A stretch of DNA of 64,000 bases from Prostheceraeus crozeri (lineage: Eukaryota > Platyhelminthes > Polycladida > Euryleptidae). The position numbers and the translations under genes are program-made. Within the stretch, counting starts at the first letter, position 1; each line of letters starts with the position of its first letter. Shown piece by piece: positions 30,101-39,100 of this stretch. Location of the stretch: NCBI GenBank assembly GCA_907163375.1, contig CAJQUW010001409.1, positions 372,001 through 436,000 on the forward strand, written 5' to 3'. The notes under the pieces are model-generated. The model searched no databases and had not been told where the DNA came from. It was given only the letters and a program-made list of their open reading frames with translations.

Positions 30101-33100
30101 GATTGGATCAGAAATTCGCTCTTACAGGCTAACCAGGCATTCAACAATCAGTAATTAGTTATTGACAGATATTCACAATGAAGACTATAAGAAGTTAGCA
30201 ATTATGCAGGGAATTATGAGGCTGAACGTTGGATTGATAAGTTTTAATTGGCGGCAGATATAGATGGGTTAAAAGATTAGGAAACTCAATTGTTCTGGAT
30301 GTATCTCGAGGGTTCAGCCTACGATACGTGGAAAAATCTCTCAGACGCAGATAAAAAAACGCCACTGCCATTAAAGATGCATCAAGAAATTCGCTTGGGT
30401 TGCTAGGGGTGGAAGTGTGGCGCACGGCATTGGCAAAAAGAGTGCACATCGGGCTTTAGATCGACGCAGCAGGGGATCAAATACGGAAATTTATGAAGGT
30501 TTCATGCGCAGATGGTGACCCAGTTGAGTATGTGTCAGATCTTGTTATGCTGAAATCTTTGCCAAACAATATTCGTGAACAGGTGACCCTATTTCTAGGA
30601 GATATTCTTACGTACTCAATGGTTTTGAGTGTTGCTAAGAGGAATACCTCATCCACTCTGGAAATAACTGTCTGTAGCGGCGCGTATGCGCCATTTGAGA
30701 GCAGAAAGGCTGGCAGTCACTCGGGAAAAGCGGCCAGAAGCTACTGTTGTCAACAAGTTGATCATTGGCAAAAGGATTGCACGATCACTTGTCATAAATG
30801 TGGATAAGGCGATCACAATGAAGCACAATTGCACCGCGATTTCTACCTTTAAACGTCGGACAGGGGGCAACGTCCTCTCCGATTGCCCCCGTTACTTAGA
30901 AGCCTCTCCGCGACCAATCGTTTTTGCCACCACAGCAACAAACACTCGAGCTATAATTGTACCTGGTAAAGTTGACAGTAAAGAATGTACAATGATGATC
31001 GACTACAGCTGTTGCATGTGCTTACTTTCATGGAGATTTGTAGAAAACCGCAAAGTGAAATCTGAGACACGCTGCCTTGAAATAATGGACTAAGGGTTCG
31101 TCAATACTAAAGGTTGTGTAAAGTTGCTTGACGTTTCTCTTGGTAAAAGTGGATATAATGTTGGACCAATCAATGCAAATATGCTCGCTAGGCTACCATT
31201 GAATGTGGACTTAATCTTAGGATTAGACGTCATTGGCCGAGTAGTTTGTGGATTCCATCTAGTTTCGATGGTGACAGTGGGAAAGTGAAACGGACTGTCC
31301 ACTGCGATAATGCAGAGCAGAGAGACAAACTGCTGGCAAGCAGCAGCGGTGTTGCGTCAAGATGACATTTTCAGCTTTGTAGTTGGAAAGAGCCAGGAGT
31401 AGTTTAAGATGTTATTAGTTTTGTTGTTATACACAAAAAAAATTTTTGACTGCTATCCAGCAACCATCTTCAGGTACAATTATTGTACCTTATTGTACCT
31501 GAAGATGATTGACGGATAGCAGTCAAAAACTTTTGTACATGTATATAAGAATAAAATTAATAACATCTTAAACTGATCCTAGCTCTTTCCAACTACAAAG
31601 CTGAAAATGAAAAGTCAGGGCCTCTTTCAAACAAGATGACGATATTGAAGAACCAGATTTTCGCGCTTCTTTTGATGGGACTGAGACAGTGAGTTGAAAA
31701 TGGAAAATGCTCCTCCACCAGATAGTAGTTGAAGATGCAATTACAAGGCAAAAGATGATTCTAAGAGGAAGTTATTTGACCGGGAAATAGGGGCGTGGAT
31801 CTCCGACGGTGTGCTTGTTCCTTATGGCGACATTAAGAATATATTGCCTCTCATGAGCGTTAGACAAGAGAAAGGAGAGATGGAGAAGGTGTGATTTGTG
31901 CTTGATGTCCGCCATTTGGAAGACTTCGTTGTTTGTCACACACGGTCTGATGCACCTTCGTGCCAGGACAGTTTGAGAGAGATGAGGAAGCTGGGACCAG
32001 AGGAACTCCGTTGTTGACATCAAAAAAGCCTTTCTTCAAGTCAGGATTGATCAGTCATTATGACCGGATGAAGCAGTACATTGGAAGAGCAAGACTTTCG
32101 TCTAGACAAAAATGGGATTCGGATTGAGCATCGCTCCAAAAGTGATGATACCGATTGTCGAAAATGTTCTCGTGGGTGATGAAAATGGTAAGGCAATGGC
32201 TACAAGTTATGTTGCTGACATGTATGTGGACGAAACCGTGGCAAACGTAGAAAAGGTAATGTGTCAGCTGAAGGAGTTTGATTTGTCCACAAAATCTGCT
32301 GACGGTTGGGGACTGAGTGTGAGGGTGGTGGGTCTGAAAGTTGAAAGAATCTACAATGGAATTGAGACAATCGAAAGTAACGGGCAAAGTGATGACGGGA
32401 GCGCAGGTGCATAAACTTTTAGGAGAAATGTTAGGACACTTCCCGGTTTGTAGTTAGTTGCAGGTTACATGTGCATTTATTCAACGTACAACGGCAAAAG
32501 AAGAAGATACCGTATGGGATGACAAAATGAGTAAGGGAACGATGAACAAGGTTGCGCAAGTTAGTGGGAGAATGCGTTCAGGCGACGACCTGGTGACCGG
32601 TCGATGGTAGGCCCTGAAAATGGCGCTTTGACAGTGTGGACTGACGCCAGTAACTTGGCTTTGAGTGTCGTAATCACAATAGATTCACAAGTCGTGGAAG
32701 ACGCAGCATGAGCATGGTTACGAAAGAAGAGCGACACGTCGCATATCAACATAAGTGAGTTCGACGACGCCATCAAGGGAACCAACATTCCACTGAGGTG
32801 GAAAGTTAAGACGTTCGTGCTCAAAGCGGATTCGGTAACCGTCAGTGGGAGGTTGATGTCTGCTTTCAGTGACATACACAATATCCATACTCATGCTCTG
32901 TCTGAATTGAATTTCGCCGACGTATTGACATCTTACATGAGCAAAGATTACAAGATTTGAAGGTTGAAGTGCAACTTATCAGGTCAGAGGAAAATATTGT
33001 CACAGAAAAGTCACAGATATGGGCACAAGATTCTGTATTTGGAAACAATTGATGCATGGATTATCAAATGAAATCTGTGCGTATTTTTTGAAAGTTTTGC

Positions 33101-36100
33101 AGAATTCGAGCTTCCTGTGGTGTTCCTTTCTGATAATGGAGCAGTGTAGAGATGTGGTAACTTTAAAAACTTGATGAGTGAATTAGGTGTTGTACAAGAC
33201 TATTCAATATTTATCCTTAAGTTATCTATTTGATCCCAAATACTTTGCTTATGTTCTATGTTATACTGCATACCAACCGCTAATGGAATACCCGGATATA
33301 AATTCATTAATTCAAGTGAAATAAAGACGTGGTAATTATTGACCCACCCCAAAACTGATTGTGGAGTTTTTAGCTCACTTTTCTTCAGAAAATCATCATG
33401 ATCGCCCGTCGCCTGGTCAATTAGAGCACAAGTCTAACAGCAGTTATGGACAAGCTCCTCCATTTACATTTTTGTTTCATTTTCGGAGTAGGATGCCAGG
33501 TTTAAGTGAAGACCGACTGTTCTATATGAGAAGATGTCAGAGAGTGGAAGACTTTCTGAAGAACAAACGAATGGGAAGATAACGAGAGAAATCGTTTTGT
33601 TGTTGGTGATAAGGTAGATGATAGAAGTGATAGTAAACGTGATTCTGCTGGGACCGAACCACACTGAATTACTTCAATTAAGTCGCTGGTATCACTCGAG
33701 ATAAGCAATGACGGCATTGTGAGACATATCTGAATATGATGATCAGTCTCAATCAAGCCTCAGTGATCTTAATGTTTCTGAAGAAGCTGCAATGCAAAAA
33801 AATGCTGTAACCACTGTGACTGACAGGCCTAATTATTCAGTGCACACACCTCGGAAAAGTGAACGTGCTAGACGCATACCAAACTACCTGTCAGACTCTC
33901 TGATTCGCTAAAATATATCTAATTACTCTGACAATGATTTACAAATCACGGGGGATATGAGAGCTACCACTTGTCCTTTAAGGTCATATAATTACTCGAT
34001 TCTCTCATGGCCTTACATGATATTTCGCGAATTAATTGCACTTTTATTGTCTGATAAACATAGAAATCTTGCATTCGCTTTAATATTGATTTTTAATTGT
34101 AAGTAGATTTAGCTATGTGATCTGAGACTGTACATAAAATCTCAGTGTTGGCGTTTTTATGACAGGCTGTGTATGTTTCATAGTCAGCTACTTCTTTTTG
34201 TGATTATTGATGATACAGCTATTTTTGACATTTGAGCAAGATATTACCAGGCAACATTTTACTCTGACAATTGACGATCTGTAAACTGGTAGTTTATGTG
34301 GTCAAAAGTGTATGTAAAAGATTGTTTCAATATGCACAAGTGAGTTTGGATCAGGAATTCGCTCTTGCAGTTGTCGTATCATTTATGATTTTATTATTAA
34401 ATTCATTGTATAACTTCTCTGAATGAGGATGATGCAGTCTGTTTCCTAAATCGTAGCATAACCCGAAAAGTTCTTTTATCTCTTGTTAATTCTCATACAT
34501 TTTAATCGCAAGCTCATAATTGATTGATTACTAAACTTATACATCTGGTCAGCCGAAACACTTGGTTTAGGGAACAATATACATTTTCGTATACAAAAAC
34601 AAAATTACAAATCAATCTACAACTCATTTAACTAAATCAATAAAAGTTCATCGGGATTTCGGAGCACGAGGTTGCCGGGGTATTATACGCTCTGCAGTCG
34701 GTGACGATGCGCTCCACGGTTTGAAGTGTGTGACCACAAGCACAGGTGGCAGACTCTTGCAGGCCCCAGCTTTGAAGAGCCGCTGCTACTCGAGCTGTGT
34801 TAGAACGTAATCGATTAAGACGAACCCATCGCTTGCGAGGCAGGTCGGCTTCAAGCGGAAGTGTCTGGCTCAGTGGGTGACAAGCGGAATTGAGGAAGTA
34901 AGGTCCTTTGATGACGCCAGTGTGCCATGTAACCATGGGGTCGAAGCCGTCGGTGAGGAGACGAACTGCATGATGGAAGAAGGGCCTTCTTGACTCCAGA
35001 CGGTGATTTGGTAGCGAGGAGGCTCCGGTGGCGCAGTGATGGAGGATATGCTGTTGATCTACCCTCGCAGCCGTGGCAATATTCATGACATGTGAGTTGC
35101 GTCGGATACTGGGAGGTGCAGTTCCTGCGAACACTAGGAGGAAAGACTTCTCTGTCGGTCGTAAGCAGCCAGTTATGATGCGCTTTGTCTCATTGAGTGA
35201 GGTTTCAAGAACCTTTGTATGTACGCTACGACCAGGGGCGTAGCGCCTATAGTATTCTAATAATCTGAGAATACACCGGAATTTACAAACGAAAATGAAA
35301 TTACGAATATGTGATGATAGGATTTTGATTAACATGAAGGTCATATAATCTTGTTCGATGTTTCCGTTTTCCAATTCACAAAACTTCTTTAACACAGGCG
35401 GAGAGATACGAGTATTCTATCTCGCGACAGAATCACACCTGTACAGCAGTAGAGTTATCAATAGCGCGCCTCTGATTGGTCTGGATGCAGCAAACATTGT
35501 AATGATACGTCTCCTCTCTGCGTCGCCCTCCTGCCATGTGTCTGCTGTCTGATATTCTAGAATCAATATCTGCTAGCAGAGTGTAACCACCCTCTCCGGT
35601 CTTCGCTATTACTCAATTACATCGCTACTTATAACGGAGAATACTCATGGCAACTGTCGAGGAATTGATAAATTTACAAAATTCTCCTTTATCCTACGCA
35701 AAGAAAATAGAACTAAAAACTAAAGGAAGAGATAAGCCGATTTTCACCTTTGAAGGAAGGAGAAAGTGCAATCTTAGTGTGCAATATCAAAAATACGAAT
35801 GGCTGACTGGTTGCCCCATTAGAAAGACACTTTTCTGCTTTCCGTGCCTTATCTTTAAACCAAAAACGACAGTGTTTTCATCGACGAGAGGATTACTCGA
35901 CTTGGCGAATTTCTCTAATCATGTGAAGAGACATATAAAATCTCCTACGCATCTGGCCGCGATCACCTCTCTTAAACTTATTGGCAAAGTAAGGATCGAT
36001 GAAATGTTAAATGAGGAGTTCAAAACTTTGAGAAATATACACAACGAGGAAGTGAGGAAGAACAGAGAAATGATGCGACATCATATTAAAGCCGCTCTTT

Positions 36101-39100
36101 TCCTTGTTTGCCAAGGCCTTTCTTTTAGAGGTCATTCAGAGAGCACTGACAGTCCAAATCGTGGAAATTTCATTGAATTGATTAAGTTCCTCAGTGAATT
36201 TAGTTCTGATCCGCTGATTAAAAATTGCGTCTCTCCTGATCACAGTCTCCCATTTTCAGGATTATCACCTGATATTCAAAACGACTTGATTAAGTGTTTG
36301 TATGATCAGGTTCGCGGTGAAATCGAGAATCGAATCAAAGGTGCTCCTTTTATATCTATAATTGCTGACGATACAACGGACATTTCAAATACAAGTCAAA
36401 TGGCTGTCAGTTTCCGACTTGTTCACAATGGATCGGTCTTCGAACATCTGATTGACCTTGTCAATGTGTCAGCAGACAGATCAGCTAACAATCTTGCCTG
36501 TGTAATATGTGAAAGTCTTGAGTCCGTTGGTGTAACCAAAAATACTTCAGTGATCGGCCAGTCATACGACGGTGCAAGTAACATGATGGGTAAGCACAAT
36601 TCAGTGCAAACTAAGATCAAGGAGATTTGGCCCTCAGCAAACTTCGTTCATTGTTATGCACACAAATGGGCATTAGTAGCACAAAGTGTCAGTAAGAATA
36701 TTCCGTTGGTATCAATATTTTTCGGATTTTTGCAAAATTTGACAACATTTTTTCGCGCTTCACCAAAACGTGCTTCTATGTTATCCAGTCCATTGCCTCT
36801 TGCGTCAACTACGCGTTGGTTGACGAGAGGAAAATCTGTCTGTGCTATTTCTTCTAAGTATTGTGAAATTTTCAATGTTTTAGAAAATATTTCTTCGGAG
36901 TCCTCTGCTTGCTCAATTGATTGCTACACCCGCGCTGAAGCGAAAGGATTGCGATATCAATTGGGAAATTGTGAGAATGTGTTTCTCTTATTCTTTTTTC
37001 GTAAAGTTTTCGCATTATCCGACATGATGACAAAGAAACTTCAAGGTGTGATGATTGATCCAGCTGAAATATCTTCGAAGGTAGCAGACTATCGTGCAAA
37101 CTTGTGTGAACTACGCTCTGAAGTTTCCTTTCAAACGTTCGTCGAGGAAGCGAAGCAATATGAGCCTTACTTTTTTAATCATGAAAAGAGAGTCCCACAA
37201 ATCAACGAGCAACATCTCCTTGACAGCGGTTACACTCCAAGTAGGCCTAAGCCATCATCTTCGTCATCCCAATTTGAGAAGGATAAACTTAAGCGATTAA
37301 TGTACGAAATCATCGATACACTAATTTTTCAGTTCGACTAACGATTTGAAAACATCGAAAGTCTTCAGTGGATAAAACTATTTCAGCCATCGAGATTTGA
37401 TGTACTGAAAGCTGATGCATTTGAAGTTGTACGACTTGTGAATGAACTGAAGAAACATCACCCAGATTTAGTTCAAGAAGAAGAAGAGACGTTGCGCAAC
37501 GAATTACACATTCTATTCACTGATTCAGATTTGCGAGTGGCACTTGGAGAAGCAAATGATCCTTCTACCCTTCTTAAACAAATGCATTCCTTGGATTTGT
37601 GTGACGCTCTACCTCTTGTCTCTAAAGCATTAATGGCTTCACAAACAATTGCTCTAACATCGGTGACATGTGAAAGAACCTTCAGTGTGCTTCGGCGAAT
37701 CAAGACCTACCTGCGTTCCACCATGACTCAAGAACGCATGAAGCAACTGGTATTTTTAAGCATCGAAACTTCTCTTCTCAAACACTTATCAGGAGAGTGT
37801 TCGTTCGTTGACACAATTATCGACAAGTTTGCTTCAATGAAAGATCGTCAAGTAAAGTTGTTATATCGTAAGTAAATACATCAGGTTATAGTGTTATGAT
37901 TTACCTGTATTGTTTTTGGTAATGACTATAAGTGGAAATGGAGTTGTTATGAAAATTGATTTTGCTCTTTAAATTATAATAATAAAAAATATATTTTGAG
38001 CAATGCGCCTAAAGGACTAAAAATTGACTTGGAATTTACATGTAGGCCTACGTTCTTTTCCCGGTTCTTTCATTGGACTCAGATTACCTCATCTGAGGTG
38101 GTCTGCTACGCCACTGGCTACGACACAAACTGGTGATGCATGCTCCGCTGCGCTGTGTACCAATGCGAGGGCAGATGTCCGTTGAGTTGAGGTACGCGCT
38201 CCCAGATAGTACCCGCTAGAAATCGAAGGAGGACGATTTTCCTTTGGGTGTTCTGAAGGTGGTTCTCATAGGCCAGCGTACGGTCGAGAGTTACTCCAAG
38301 ATAGGTAGGGTAATCAACCTTCGGAAAAGTGATATCATCAACGATTAAGGTCAACTGGTGGCGTCTATCTCTATTATGCAGATGGAAGGATGTCGCTGTT
38401 GTTTGAACTGCACTCACCTTCAGGGGCCAAGTCTTCAGATAGTCGTGGAGTAACTGCATGTCCTTGTTTAGGATATGTTCTACTTCGGTCCAACTTTTGC
38501 TTGCTGACAGGAGGCCTAGGTCCTCAGCGCAGGCACATTGCTTTGATGAATGGCGCGGGATATCACTGATGAAAATGTTAAATAGCATGGGAGAGAGTGT
38601 GGACCCTTGTGGGACACCGCTACGAAGTCGTCTCGTGCGACTGACTTTACCGTTGTTGTTTCTCCGTTTAAGACTTCGGTTGGTGTGGAGTTCCATGATA
38701 AAGGGAACAATGTGGTTTGTCTAATTAAATGAAGTAACTAGTGAATAGTGATACGATGTTTGCTGCTTCATACGATCATAGCTGAGGATTTCGGATCGGC
38801 TATCGGCTGTCCCGTCATCATTGAAAGAGTTGTTGACTCTTGTCAATCCATTTATCGGACGCAAGCGTCACTAACTGCGGCATAAAGAATAGTATTGCTA
38901 GTGAACAGGTGGACTGGAGACAAGTCTTCGTGTGCGGAACAGACATTCGAAATCTTCTGACTCAACAGAGGGGAATAATGACTCACCAAATATCTGAACA
39001 TGTGAATAATACAAAATTTAAGTTTGCCAGTGAACAGATGGGTTGATCTTGATCAAATTTTCATATTCTTGGAGCTGATAACACCAGCATTATTTTAAAC

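Larger units (their letters stand above)
29739..34369 (+). mobile_element. LTR retrotransposon, Ty3/Gypsy-like, decayed
   Basis: Two direct repeats of 388 bp (29739..30126 and 33982..34369) bound a 3.86-kb interior. By eye they differ at about a dozen positions, roughly 3%. The left LTR starts TG and both end CA; the right copy starts GG. Plus-strand remnants in order: gag with capsid-like WIDKF and AYDTWK, a zinc knuckle (about 30.75 kb), protease-like KVDSKECTMMID, reverse transcriptase with YVADMYVDE (YVDD box altered), RNase H-like TDASNLAL, and integrase-like FLSDNGA. All frames are broken by stops and shifts. A 265-bp foldback element sits between protease and RT. No target duplication is seen. 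The Gypsy-like assignment is tentative. Confidence 0.85.
34600..38720 (-). mobile_element. Jockey-like LINE remnant split by a hAT insertion
   Basis: Two minus-strand pieces belong together. 38125..38720 carries RT motifs SGVPQGSTLSPMLFNIFISD, a degenerate catalytic box CAEDLG (usually YADD) and YLGVTLDRTLAYENHL. 34637..35232 carries HTKVLETSLNETKRIITG, then a C-terminal RWVRLNRLRSNTARV and CACGH zinc-binding motif. The hAT element lies exactly between them. The 5' end (endonuclease) is absent, typical of truncated LINE copies. Confidence 0.82.
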
